A stretch of DNA of 64,000 bases from an uncultured Lachnospiraceae bacterium (GTDB lineage Bacteria > Bacillota > Clostridia > Lachnospirales > Lachnospiraceae). Position 1 is the stretch's first letter, and every line of letters starts with the position of its first letter. Shown here piece after piece: positions 27,001 to 35,006 of this stretch. Position numbers and translations under genes: made by a program. The notes under the pieces are model-generated. The model saw nothing but the letters and a program-made list of their open reading frames with translations. It was not told the origin of the DNA and did no database searches. The stretch is taken from the NCBI GenBank assembly GCA_947243855.1, contig CAMXIK010000010.1, forward strand, positions 41,846 through 105,845. Direction: 5' to 3'.

Positions 27001-29715
27001 GGAACCGTCCGCTCCGGCCATAATATCGAATTTAAACGCCTCGTCTAAAATCTTGCCGACGTTCTCATATTTCGGATAATCCATCAAGGTCGCAAGCTTC
27101 GTATTGCTATCGTATATCACCGTCAGATAGGAAGGAACCAGACTCTTATAGCAGGCTCTCAGTCCATCCGATCTGATATAGGAATCCGCAGTGCCGCCCA
27201 TTGCCCAAGTGTAAGGCTGATAATCCGTCGCAATATCCCCGTGAATGGTCAGCCCGTTGCTTCCCGTCTTAAACGCATTGGAACCGAGCTTAAACGCTCC
27301 ATGGGCAACCTTCGGAGAATTCAGGAAGATATCATTGAGAGAGGTACATCCCTCAAACGCGCTGGCTCCGATCTCTTTGACTGAATTACCGATATACACA
27401 TCCTTTAATTTTAACCAATCTTTTTTGTCTTCTGTGCCGCCTTTAAACACGCCGGCCGCAATCGTCTCGATAGAATCATCCGGTATCCTGAGGGAAACCA
27501 CATTCTCGTTCAGCTCCGAATCGGTAAAGCAGTTCTCCCCGATTCCCTTCACCGGCGTGTCTCCCACCTTCTTCGGGATATCCAAAACACCGTTCCATTT
27601 TGATACATCCGCACCCGGCTTTAGAATACAAGAAGTTAAAATGCCCTCTGTTCCGTTAATGGAAAGCAGGTAAAATCCATCGCTGATCTCCCAGAAGTCC
27701 TTTCTGTTTGCGCCCTCGCCCTGATGATACAAATAGGGCACGGTGGGAGATACCGCCGTAATCGCATCCCATGTATCCCTGCGCGGGTATGCCGGTCTGT
27801 TGCTGCTGTTCAGTTCCGGTCCTTCCACATAAAAATCCTTGTTGATAATATCGGCAAATAAAATCTTAGAATCATATTCCACAAACCCGCAGGCCGTCGG
27901 ATTGCCTTCCGTAGGGAAGGTCACGTATTTCAGGTTGATACACCCGTGAAAGATAGCGGGCGGTATCTTCGTCTGCGTCACCGTACTGTTTGCATAGTTT
28001 CCGGGAAATACCACATACTCCAAGTTAGAACGTCCCGCAAACAAATAGTTGCCAAGGCTGTCTGGCCCACTCAAACGATCGGACAAAGTAAAGCCCATAG
28101 GTCTCGATCCCGCGTCCGTCGCGAAAGCGCCGTCGCCGATTTTAACAATATTCGCTCCTTTCATGGAGACTGCTGTCAGCTCGGAGCAGTTATAAAAGGC
28201 ATAACCGTCTATGGTCACATCTGACCCTTTATCCTCAAACACAACGCTGCCCAGACTGTTACATCCGTAAAAGGCGCCGTAACCGATTCGTTTCAAACCG
28301 CTTCCGAATTTTACCTTCTCAATTTTAGTCCCGCTGAAACATTCGTTTCCGACCCGTTCTACCGTCAGATCCAGCTCCGCCACCTTCAAAACAACGCAGC
28401 CCTTAAAGGCTCTGTTGCCAATCGCGGTCACGTTCGCAAACGATACGCCTTCCAGCTTGGAACCCGCGAAAGCATCGTCGCCGATAAACCCAATCTGTTC
28501 GGGAATCGTAATGTTTTTCACGTTCTCGGTTCCGTAAAAGGCTTTATCTGCAATGGCGCACATCTGGTATTTAGCTGTTTTTAACACCAAAAAGCCATAT
28601 CTGTCGTTATTGCTCTTACTTCCCTCTTCCCCCGCGTTACCTGCCGTTCCTTTCGCAAGGTAAATATCGCCCTGCTGTCCGCCGGGGCGGTTATCCTTGG
28701 CCGGAACCAGCGTATATGTATCTCCAGTTCCCACTTCCAAATTATGCGCGCAAAAATATTTCCACTGATCCGGCTGATCCAAATCCGTTGCCGGCATAAC
28801 CACAAAATCATCCGGCTTAGGATGGGTATCTTCATAATAACCGGTATTGTTTTTATCTGCCTCCCATGCCGCCTTATCCGCCTTATACTTATCATATTCC
28901 GCTTTGACATCTATATATCTCGTATTAATGCTCGGGTATTTTTTAAGGAACTCTTCCAACACCGCGTTATTATTATTCTCATATTGTGTATAAGAATAGA
29001 TTTTCTCACCCTTAGTAGGGTCATTATCCATGATCTGCGTAACTGTATTAGTATCATCCTTGATCCCATAACCAGTAAACGTCTGCCCCTGACTGCCTTT
29101 CTTTGTGGCATTCGCTTCTAATCTTCCCGCATAATAATCCGCGAGTTCAGCGGCATTCGTTGTAAAATACTCTGTATTGGGAAACAAACTCAATACAGGC
29201 TCGTCATAATATACCGTATTATATTTACAGATTGCTCCTGCTGTCGCACCGCCTCTTGGATTTCTCACCTCATAATACATAAATTCCCATTCCAAGGTAT
29301 AGGTGCTGCCCTCAGGATTTGCCACTTTTAAAGAAGCGTAAAGGCCATTATTTTTCTTGAGTTCATCCACCAGCTCTGTATCCGTTTTACCCGCATATGT
29401 ACTCAAATCAAAATCCTTGACGCCCAATGGCAGATCATCTACGTCTTCGGGCTTGTATCCATAGGGTTTAAAGGTCTTATTACCAGCGCTGTCATAGCCC
29501 TCCAAATAGTTCCCTGCCTCATGTACGTCAAGCGAATCATCCGCGAGCGCGGCAATACCGCCCTCCGGCGCCGCCACGTTCTCCGGTACAGGAATCGCCG
29601 CCACCACCACAGCCGTGATCATCAAAACCGCCGCCAGACTACGTCTCGCGGTTCTCTTTAATCTTCTCCTAGGCTTTTTTGTTACCGGCTTTTTCGCTGC
29701 TGTCTTCTTTGCCAT
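24028..29715 (-). CDS. Giant BspA/InlB-repeat surface protein with TPKTGD sorting signal
   Basis: 1895 residues; GGAG eight bases before the ATG. A long Lys/Arg-rich n-region and signal helix (about 28-52) are followed by a unique domain (about 60-370). Scattered LRR_5 repeats span about 375-840 and 1040-1370. Two InlB/Flg_new-like beta repeats (about 1375-1460 and 1465-1540) and a Ser/Thr/Gly linker of about 60 residues come next. A divergent InlB-type repeat (FVENGFGSGSYAPGTMVIVTA) and a final beta domain follow. It ends TPKTGD-PIHPKWF, a hydrophobic helix and a basic tail. The C-terminal layout matches the neighbouring LRR protein, 28 bp downstream, so both are probably made from one transcript and anchored by the same enzyme. 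Confidence 0.9.
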   Translation of the reverse strand: MAKKTAAKKPVTKKPRRRLKRTARRSLAAVLMITAVVVAAIPVPENVAAPEGGIAALADDSLDVHEAGNYLEGYDSAGNKTFKPYGYKPEDVDDLPLGVKDFDLSTYAGKTDTELVDELKKNNGLYASLKVANPEGSTYTLEWEFMYYEVRNPRGGATAGAICKYNTVYYDEPVLSLFPNTEYFTTNAAELADYYAGRLEANATKKGSQGQTFTGYGIKDDTNTVTQIMDNDPTKGEKIYSYTQYENNNNAVLEEFLKKYPSINTRYIDVKAEYDKYKADKAAWEADKNNTGYYEDTHPKPDDFVVMPATDLDQPDQWKYFCAHNLEVGTGDTYTLVPAKDNRPGGQQGDIYLAKGTAGNAGEEGSKSNNDRYGFLVLKTAKYQMCAIADKAFYGTENVKNITIPEQIGFIGDDAFAGSKLEGVSFANVTAIGNRAFKGCVVLKVAELDLTVERVGNECFSGTKIEKVKFGSGLKRIGYGAFYGCNSLGSVVFEDKGSDVTIDGYAFYNCSELTAVSMKGANIVKIGDGAFATDAGSRPMGFTLSDRLSGPDSLGNYLFAGRSNLEYVVFPGNYANSTVTQTKIPPAIFHGCINLKYVTFPTEGNPTACGFVEYDSKILFADIINKDFYVEGPELNSSNRPAYPRRDTWDAITAVSPTVPYLYHQGEGANRKDFWEISDGFYLLSINGTEGILTSCILKPGADVSKWNGVLDIPKKVGDTPVKGIGENCFTDSELNENVVSLRIPDDSIETIAAGVFKGGTEDKKDWLKLKDVYIGNSVKEIGASAFEGCTSLNDIFLNSPKVAHGAFKLGSNAFKTGSNGLTIHGDIATDYQPYTWAMGGTADSYIRSDGLRACYKSLVPSYLTVIYDSNTKLATLMDYPKYENVGKILDEAFKFDIMAGADGSFEHPYKNYVEMRKDQSYAAWGGEENDFRREAFKNAWINATTDEERTAVYNSDNYGPWVNPTFVADSDTWPAAAPNPNPGAGGTTSSGTTGGGDGAKGKVAEFFFEPIVAYAAEKALPYYSKFDYEIGVSDPTDTELSLLDSVRNIEVPEGVDSIDVYSYVYGVKGDDGNRTGRENNQVNRERYFGSAKQGEAWYMYTGSTEKDDTDPTDAVPGLFSGYYDEKLGDDKGEKYKRGNDQITSVVLNSVQYLPDYAFDSCEQLLSVDLGAKCSDIGVAPFRGCYEMETVGDNEWYTTTNGIIYSKNTDGSLTIEECLSARGRKSKVGPPIVSVGSGDSGDSNLKSVSAIKPGAFEDCDNLTEINFGSNNTAGLKVIPDDCFRNSDNLQTVVLPITVNDIGRGAFVGANNLRELTIYGSEVKISGGAFDENKTVMTTVNAPEDSAVVRYVKEYGDEYKLVMSDKPFGKQWKVTFYDANYKVIEDLVDGLGSPINNPQYVTNGESIPALPADPKMDNWTFEKWVRMDGKSLRDPITEDTIFYAQGHYDGGAPIDGKYMVEFLDGVDGQQLAGRGSNPTDGKYYVDAGKSFADMGWPEPLHPVHQGFEAAGFSSGNGTAGAWTAQTVVNGNLTVVALYKASPNGGGTTSGGSTNTSGGTTSSGTTSGGTTSNSSTSSSSSSSKNSSSSSSGSSTSTTSTTNTSGAGMYTVFVENGFGSGSYAPGTMVIVTAAQPAAGMRFDKWTTESNGVTLVSVSLPATTFQMPANNVSIKANFVEDTAPRATTAPGTGGSVGNTGGNTTNDNGNTRVDIEKPGISNRDLATANVNGSTDNFIVKITETDEATRAVAAALTNKYGTLDNILYYAMDISLYDSTGTTKISDTTGLSVDITIPIPDSLVAYGGNNMAGAVINGDQLESLNENFTTINGVPCIRFRATHFSPYTIYVDTGNLVEGMLDTTPKTGDPIHPKWFLSLGLACVSMILFLKRDKKRPAKVKA

Positions 29716-29839
29716 GGTACTTTCTCCTCATTCCCTTACACATTTTCTATCTTTTATCATTTCACCACTAAAATGACCGAATGGCCTATATGAATATCGT
29801 CAATTTATCGCCATCCGATTAGCTTTTTGCTTCGTACTT

Positions 29840-29965
29840 CACACCCCGACATATGGGGGCTGTTCCTTTGCAAAACACCATATATGCCCGCTCAAAAGGT
29901 GTTTCGACACAATTTGACCGAGTAGCATATACTTTTATTTTACTCTTTTTTGTAGAATATGCAAG
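29840..29965 (-). repeat. Leader repeat copy A (upstream of the giant LRR gene)
   Basis: This segment matches 33080-33180 over nearly its full length, except for about 27 extra bases. In minus-strand order both copies share TTGCAT (29959-29964), a 16-bp spacer, TAAAAT (29937-29942), then GGGCATATAT, CAAAGGA and CATATGTCGGGG. In copy B this is the promoter, ribosome site and first codons of the sortase gene. Here ATG TCG GGG (ATG at 29852) opens a frame of only 15 codons, so this is a decayed duplicate of the sortase start that now lies in the leader of the LRR gene. Confidence 0.7.
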
Positions 29966-29989
29966 TTTTTTTATAACCCAAATCTGATA

Positions 29990-30946
29990 TTATACTAACA
30001 TAGGCTCTTTTTCCTTGATAACAGCCTCCACTTCCTCAATGGTTTTTTCTACAATCTTTGCTATCTGCTCCAACGCATAACCCTCTTTGTGCATATTCAA
30101 AATAACTTTCTCTTCTCCTTCTGCCTTTCCTATTGCTATGCCGTCTTCCTTAATCCCCTGACTCAAATTACACATAACGCTCACATCCTCTCTTATTCCA
30201 TCCCCTGCCTGAATCGCATACTCGTTTTCTATGATATCCAGTTTTTCTTTCACGGAAAGCTGCTTGGAAAACATCGCCCCTAACAGACGATGCAATTCAT
30301 ACTTCTCGTCATACTCCGGAAGCTCTTTTGAAATTCCGATCATAACGATATTCAGTAGATCAAGCTTTCCCTTCCAATGGTAACCGCCTACCAATGTATC
30401 ATTTGTCAGATGCACGTAATTCATGCTGTTCTCTTTCATATTCATGCAGATCCATATGCTGAACACGCGCTTAATATCATTATAGTTTGTATTGACAAAA
30501 TCCCGTTCTTTTTGCGAGGAAATAAGACGACTCACATAAAAAACTGCCCTGTTTAAAATATCATACCCAGAAGGTTCATCCTTCTGCGCCTCCACATTGA
30601 CAATAATCTGCGAAAGTCCATCCTTCATCCGTACATAAAGCACAATATCAAACCTTACAAGCCCCTCGTTTATCTCCGCGCTTTCCGTATTGAAACCGAC
30701 TACCCTCTGCCCAAATTTTTCCTTTTCCACATTTGTCAGCCCCGGTTCTATCGGCACTGCACCGATAAACGGTCCCTGCTCGATACACGGGACAACGTCC
30801 TGTGGGTTCATCCCGTTAAACTCGTCAATCGTTTTTACCAAAATATGCGCCAGAATGATTTTATTTCCTAACAGGCGTTTTGCCCTTTCATCATACTGTG
30901 CATCCCTGTCCGCTGCGCTCACTGCATTTTTTATATCTCTGTCCAC
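29990..30946 (-). CDS. Rpn-family PD-(D/E)XK nuclease / transposase-like protein
   Basis: 318 residues with a GTG start at 30946 (GGAGG upstream). The core reads VRFDIVLYVRMKDG followed by IIVNVEAQKDEPSG; the D-x(n)-E-x-Q pattern is that of Rpn/PD-(D/E)XK enzymes. A helical C-terminal part ends in a short G-K-A-E-G-E motif and a coiled segment, as in this family. Rpn proteins are DNA endonucleases that promote RecA-independent recombination and are often found in several copies per genome. It is driven by its own promoter (31015-31043). It ends just before the leader repeat of the LRR gene, so read-through into that operon is possible. Confidence 0.88.
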   Translation of the reverse strand: MDRDIKNAVSAADRDAQYDERAKRLLGNKIILAHILVKTIDEFNGMNPQDVVPCIEQGPFIGAVPIEPGLTNVEKEKFGQRVVGFNTESAEINEGLVRFDIVLYVRMKDGLSQIIVNVEAQKDEPSGYDILNRAVFYVSRLISSQKERDFVNTNYNDIKRVFSIWICMNMKENSMNYVHLTNDTLVGGYHWKGKLDLLNIVMIGISKELPEYDEKYELHRLLGAMFSKQLSVKEKLDIIENEYAIQAGDGIREDVSVMCNLSQGIKEDGIAIGKAEGEEKVILNMHKEGYALEQIAKIVEKTIEEVEAVIKEKEPMLV

Positions 30947-31014
30947 ACATTTCCTCCTTCCTTATGAGCTGGAAACATTGAAGCTGCTCTCGGAAGGTAT
31001 CTGGACTCGAAACC

Positions 31015-31043
31015 ATTATACCCCGAAAACATCCGTCAATCAA
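31015..31043 (-). promoter_or_regulatory. Promoter of the Rpn nuclease gene
   Basis: Minus strand TTGATT (31038-31043), 17 bp, TATAAT (31015-31020), about 70 bp before the GTG start. Confidence 0.7.
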
Positions 31044-31445
31044 ATATTTTTCCTGCTGTTTTGTCCTTTTTCTGTTCTTCCCGGAAATCCCGGAGCGAGA
31101 TGCTCCCTATGATGCCCTAAAGGCAAAAGAATAGTATTAGATTTTCCAAGTGTATTCAGAATAACATATCAGCCCAGATTACACAAGCAATCTTTTTCAC
31201 TTCACATATCATTTTTTAATTTCACTTTTCATCAACTTTTTTGCCATATTTTTCCATTTTTTATGCGAAACATATATTTTTATTCTATTTCTCATGAAAT
31301 CATGTACAGTAGATTCAGAATTTGCGTAATCGTTCAGCCATACGAAATGAATTGTGCACCAAGCTGTTACCTGTTACGCATGGAACTGTCAACCACAAAC
31401 GATAGATACCGCCAGCTTTCACGCGGTACATTTACACATGAAAAA

Positions 31446-31475
31446 GTGTCGTCACAGCAGTGCGCCTGACGACAC
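31446..31475 (+). promoter_or_regulatory. Inverted repeat directly before the XRE gene ribosome site
   Basis: Perfect 9-bp arms GTGTCGTCA and TGACGACAC separated by 12 bp, ending where GGAGG (31476-31480) begins. It could be a binding site for the XRE protein it precedes, or an mRNA hairpin next to the ribosome site. Confidence 0.55.
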
Positions 31476-31486
31476 GGAGGATCAAA

Positions 31487-31846
31487 ATGGAATTTGGTGA
31501 ATTTTTAGCGAAACTGCGCAAAGAAAGAGGCATTTTACAAAAAGAGCTTGCCGCTTACTTGAATGTAAGCGTAGCAACCATCTCCAACTATGAAAAAGGC
31601 ATCCACACTCCCGATCTCAAAACGCTGGTTAAGCTGGCGGATTTCTATGAGGTTTCTACTGATTATCTCTTACAAAGAACACGGTATAAGGCGAATATCA
31701 GCACTTTGAACAAACGCTTATCCGCCGACTATACCGTGAGCGATCTCATGAATACCACTTTAGAGCTTGACAGACACAACACCGACGTGCTGCTGGATTA
31801 TTATGAACTGCTGGCCATGCGCAATTCCATTAATCATCCGAAATAA
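31487..31846 (+). CDS. XRE-family helix-turn-helix regulator
   Basis: 119 residues from the ATG at 31487 (GGAGG six bases upstream; the frame extends to 31460 without a site). The HTH_3 domain covers about 3-60 (LAKLRKERGILQKELAAYLNVSVATISNYEKGIHTPD). The remainder (about 65-119) is a short helical region without a known ligand domain. It is convergent with the sortase gene, with only 20 bp between the stops. A perfect 9-bp inverted repeat precedes its ribosome site. Its target is unknown; control of the nearby surface locus is a guess from position. Confidence 0.88.
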   Translation: MEFGEFLAKLRKERGILQKELAAYLNVSVATISNYEKGIHTPDLKTLVKLADFYEVSTDYLLQRTRYKANISTLNKRLSADYTVSDLMNTTLELDRHNTDVLLDYYELLAMRNSINHPK

Positions 31847-31866
31847 ACTCATCCTTGTGATTCCCT

Positions 31867-33093
31867 TTACTGTCCCGCTTGTATCCGCTTCGCCACCACC
31901 ACAAAACGGCCGTCCGGCTCAGAGCTGTCGCAGGTGGAAAGAGTCAAAAGCTCATCTCCGAATGTGGCCGTCACTCCTGTGTCATACAAAGACAAAGCCG
32001 CCATCTCCTGCATATTAGACTCAAACTCCTTCTCCGACGCCGCGTCAAAGAACTGATAATATTTAAATACCACCTCGTCCTCATTGTATATGCGGGAACG
32101 GAACACATACATCACCTGATAGAGTCCCTTTTCATAAATCGTATCGAAGCGGATGGTGGAATGCTTCTCGCAGTATTCCTTACTGCTGTAACTGTTCAAA
32201 TTCCCAAACATCTTGCCGGACTTCATGTGATGCCCGTATATAATCAGATTCGTATTCCTGTGTACCACGTCGCAGGCGGCATCCATAAAAAGGCTGCCGT
32301 TTTTATCATATTCCTGATTAAAATTATGATCCAGATAATATTCGTTGTTAGCGGTCTGCATCACCGGATAGTCAATAATGGTATCGTCGATTTTCAGCCA
32401 TCCAATCAGCTTTTTGTTTTTATTGTAAAGGGTCTCGTACTCCGGCAGCACGGTAAGCTCCACGTCCTCCTCCTCAGTGTAATGGATCGTGACCGGAGCC
32501 GGCGTTCCAGTCCTGACAAGAGTAGGATTCCCTTTTAAGGAAGCCAATTCCTCATAGTCTACCTGCGTTCTATCTGCAAAATAAGAATACACGCCAAAAT
32601 AGCCAAAGCACCCTACCGCAACAACACTGCATAAAACCACTAACAGCTTACGGCGTTTTTCCCTTTTTTTTACTTCTTCCAGAATCGCCTTCTGCATATC
32701 GGCGTCATAATCCGTAAGCGATGTCTGCTGCTTTGATTTTTGAGCCTTACTATTCTTTTTTCCGGCAGTCTGTTTTACACCGGATGTTTTTTCCTGCTTC
32801 TTCTGCGCCTTTTTACGCGCCCTCTTCCCTTCGGGGAGTCTGCTGTCCTTCGTGTAACCTTGTCCTTTATATTTCTCCGCCAGCTCATAAATCTTATCGT
32901 CAAACTCGTTTCCGATCACGCTTTCGAAGCGGTATTTCCCTTCCGCAAGCGCTTCACACAGGGAAATCACCTCTCCCGGCTGCTCCATATGAACGTTTGA
33001 CTTAATCTCTTCAATGAGTTTCAGGTCCCGTTTAGCCGCCTTATATTCCGACTCTGTCCTGAATCTCCTGCCCGCCAATTCATACCCCGACAT
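31867..33093 (-). CDS. Class B sortase with a long cytoplasmic N-terminal extension
   Basis: 408 residues from the ATG at 33093 (AGGAG upstream; an in-frame ATG at 33132 lacks a site). His288 (IIYGHHMKSGKMFG), Cys388 (LTLSTCDSSEPDGRF; the TLSTC class B signature) and Arg396 complete the active site. One membrane helix lies at about 147-170, so the first 145 residues are cytoplasmic. They comprise a helical segment (GYELAGRRFRTESEYKAAKRDL) and a Lys/Gln-rich linker, unusual since most SrtB enzymes begin with the helix. Class B enzymes of clostridia use (S/P)PxTG-like signals; the two LRR proteins nearby end in SPDTGD and TPKTGD. The promoter and start region is duplicated before the giant LRR gene. 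Confidence 0.9.
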   Translation of the reverse strand: MSGYELAGRRFRTESEYKAAKRDLKLIEEIKSNVHMEQPGEVISLCEALAEGKYRFESVIGNEFDDKIYELAEKYKGQGYTKDSRLPEGKRARKKAQKKQEKTSGVKQTAGKKNSKAQKSKQQTSLTDYDADMQKAILEEVKKREKRRKLLVVLCSVVAVGCFGYFGVYSYFADRTQVDYEELASLKGNPTLVRTGTPAPVTIHYTEEEDVELTVLPEYETLYNKNKKLIGWLKIDDTIIDYPVMQTANNEYYLDHNFNQEYDKNGSLFMDAACDVVHRNTNLIIYGHHMKSGKMFGNLNSYSSKEYCEKHSTIRFDTIYEKGLYQVMYVFRSRIYNEDEVVFKYYQFFDAASEKEFESNMQEMAALSLYDTGVTATFGDELLTLSTCDSSEPDGRFVVVAKRIQAGQ

Positions 33094-33180
33094 ATGGGGA
33101 TCTCTCCTTTGCCAGAAACTATATATGCCCATTCAAAACATATACTCTTTTATTTTACCCATTTTTATAAAATATGCAAG
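33080..33180 (-). repeat. Leader repeat copy B (promoter and start of the sortase gene)
   Basis: Functional partner of copy A at 29840-29965. Minus-strand TTGCAT (33174-33179), 16 bp, TAAAAT (33152-33157), then AGGAG and the sortase ATG (33093). The repeat begins inside the last codons of the DUF4037 gene, so the promoter overlaps that coding end. Confidence 0.7.
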
Positions 33181-34106
33181 ACCTCTGCCACATGGCTCTG
33201 CAAAAAATTATCCTGCACGCGGGAAAGTCCCATTTCGTTTAAGGTCTGTACCAGAACGTTGCAGACCGCCTCGATGACAACCGCCCTGCCGTCTCCAGTA
33301 TTGATCTGATATAAAAAGTCTGCTGCCCCCGCTCCTTCCCATGCCTCAGCCGGATCGGGCACCTGATAGAGGAGCGAGAGCATGTCTCCGATTTCCCCGC
33401 AGACGGCTAGTTCCCGAAGTCCCCTGTGCATCCACTTATAAAATGGAGCGTACTTTTTGTTCAACAAATACACAATCTGCATGGCCTCCTTGGCAAATTC
33501 CGTCAGGCAGATTTCCGCCGCAATGCGCTCTCCCCGCTTCATGGCGCGGGCATAGTTGTACTGGCCCGCCTGCGCGGCCTTCGCAAGACTCTCCGCCAGT
33601 TTTTTTCTCCACACCTCTTCCGGATAATAAGCCAAAAGGGCCTCACGCATCTTGGTGAAAAGTCCGAAATTGTCTTCAAAGACCTTTCCGCTCACTGCCG
33701 TACAAAGCGCGGATTCGGGAATGGCAAACCACTCTTCCTCCCTCTCTGGCACGCAGTCTTGCCCAAGAATTTCCATGTAAAAGTCTTCCAGACACAGCAC
33801 GCCGACGCGGCCTTTTCCCTGTTCTTCCTCCACCCGGCCCGCAAACCCCATAAACTCCTTCGGAAGCGCTTCATAGGCTGCCTGCATCTTTCTCCCGTAC
33901 TCCCCGTAAATCTCCCGTGGCAGCCAAATACAGAAAGAGGGACCGTAATCGTGGTCCCTTGAAATTTCATCGTCGAAGCCAAGACACTCGGAACCATAGC
34001 CTACAAGTCCAGCCGCCGCCTTTTCTGCAATCTCGGAAAACTGCTCATATAGCATCGGTCTTCCATATGTCTCATAATATTTTTCAGATAATTCCAGTCC
34101 TTTCAC
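33165..34106 (-). CDS. DUF4037 protein, nucleotidyltransferase-like
   Basis: 313 residues from a GTG at 34106, six bp after the stop of the TPR gene. The N-terminal part has the nucleotidyltransferase-like GYGSECLGFDDEISRDHDYG (about 36-55), in which acidic residues follow a G-S pair as in minimal NTases. The remainder (DUF4037) is alpha-helical. Cytoplasmic. Substrate and activity are not known. The last codons double as promoter sequence for the sortase gene. The pairing with a TPR protein in the same operon suggests a shared role. Confidence 0.82.
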   Translation of the reverse strand: MKGLELSEKYYETYGRPMLYEQFSEIAEKAAAGLVGYGSECLGFDDEISRDHDYGPSFCIWLPREIYGEYGRKMQAAYEALPKEFMGFAGRVEEEQGKGRVGVLCLEDFYMEILGQDCVPEREEEWFAIPESALCTAVSGKVFEDNFGLFTKMREALLAYYPEEVWRKKLAESLAKAAQAGQYNYARAMKRGERIAAEICLTEFAKEAMQIVYLLNKKYAPFYKWMHRGLRELAVCGEIGDMLSLLYQVPDPAEAWEGAGAADFLYQINTGDGRAVVIEAVCNVLVQTLNEMGLSRVQDNFLQSHVAEVLHIL

Positions 34107-34112
34107 GTCCCG

Positions 34113-35000
34113 TCACACTGTTCCCTTCTGTTTGCTTCCCTGCACGCGCCCGATCACTTCCCTCGCTTTCGCGGCGTAACTCTCCTGTTTCTCTTTCTCT
34201 CCCATGCTCCCGTATACGGCGGCACAGTTCTCACAGAGAATACCATAACTCATATTCTCACCGTAATGCTGTTTTACCAATGCCAGCGCCTTTTCATAAT
34301 AAGACAGGGCCTTTTCATATTCCCCATCCCGGTAACAGGCTTCCCCCATTCCTGCCAGCGCGCCGCTGTAGTGTTCGTTCAGATTCTCGCCGTCCTTTTC
34401 AAAAAGCGCAAGCGCGCGCAAGAGGCAGCTCTTTGCCTCCTCATTTTTCGAAAGCTTAAAATAAATGAGCGCAAGATTTGTCAGGGTAGTGGCCGTCTGG
34501 GCTTCATTGTCCGGAAGTTTTTCAATGATCGCCAAAGCCTTCTTTGCCGCTTCCACCGCCTCCGCATTCTCATCCATCTTTTCCAGAAGAATACTCATAT
34601 TGTTGTAGAGGCCCGCCTGCCGGTAATCTCCCTGCGGAAGTATTCTGTCATAAATCTGAGCCGCCTGCCGGTATAGCCTGATGGCCTGCTTGAAATCTCC
34701 CGCCGCGCTGTAGGCGGTGGCTGCATTAAGCAGGGTGGTGGCAAAATGTTCCGTATCCTCTAGTTTTAACTCCTCCATCAAAAGAAGCACATCCTCCGCC
34801 GCCTGATACGCCTTTTCAAAAGCCGACACACTGCGGTAAAACCCTATCATTTCGTTGCAAATGGAGATATAAGCCGCATAGTCTTCCTCCTCTTTCGCCT
34901 GTTCCAAAGACGCCGTCAGAAACGGATCTATTTTGTCTATCTCGTTTCTGTCAAAATAGGAGTCCAGCTCCGCAAAAAACTGATCCATATTCATAGCCAT
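34113..35000 (-). CDS. Tetratricopeptide-repeat protein
   Basis: 295 residues, nearly all TPR helices (about six units from 35 to 285; for example YNNMSILLEKMDENAEAVEAAKKAL and GMGEACYRDGEYEKALSYYEKAL). No signal peptide. AGGATAGGG lies upstream of the ATG. The gene sits between MATE and DUF4037 with 6-bp gaps on both sides, so it is cotranscribed. TPR proteins are scaffolds; the partner is probably the DUF4037 product, by operon position only. Confidence 0.85.
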   Translation of the reverse strand: MAMNMDQFFAELDSYFDRNEIDKIDPFLTASLEQAKEEEDYAAYISICNEMIGFYRSVSAFEKAYQAAEDVLLLMEELKLEDTEHFATTLLNAATAYSAAGDFKQAIRLYRQAAQIYDRILPQGDYRQAGLYNNMSILLEKMDENAEAVEAAKKALAIIEKLPDNEAQTATTLTNLALIYFKLSKNEEAKSCLLRALALFEKDGENLNEHYSGALAGMGEACYRDGEYEKALSYYEKALALVKQHYGENMSYGILCENCAAVYGSMGEKEKQESYAAKAREVIGRVQGSKQKGTV

Positions 35001-35006
35001 CGTTCC

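Larger units (their letters stand above)
30947..31486. other. 540-bp AT-rich intergenic region between the Rpn nuclease and XRE genes
   Basis: No convincing gene. It holds the Rpn promoter at the left end and the GTGTCGTCA inverted repeat beside the XRE gene at the right end. The middle is AT-rich with pyrimidine tracts and no clear hairpin-plus-T-run. Confidence 0.7.

Noticed and set aside
33093..33132. Upstream ATG at 33132 as the sortase start
   Set aside because: No ribosome site precedes it, while AGGAG precedes 33093. The extra residues GIY..QR..PHMSG recur in the leader copy, so a short upstream peptide cannot be fully excluded.
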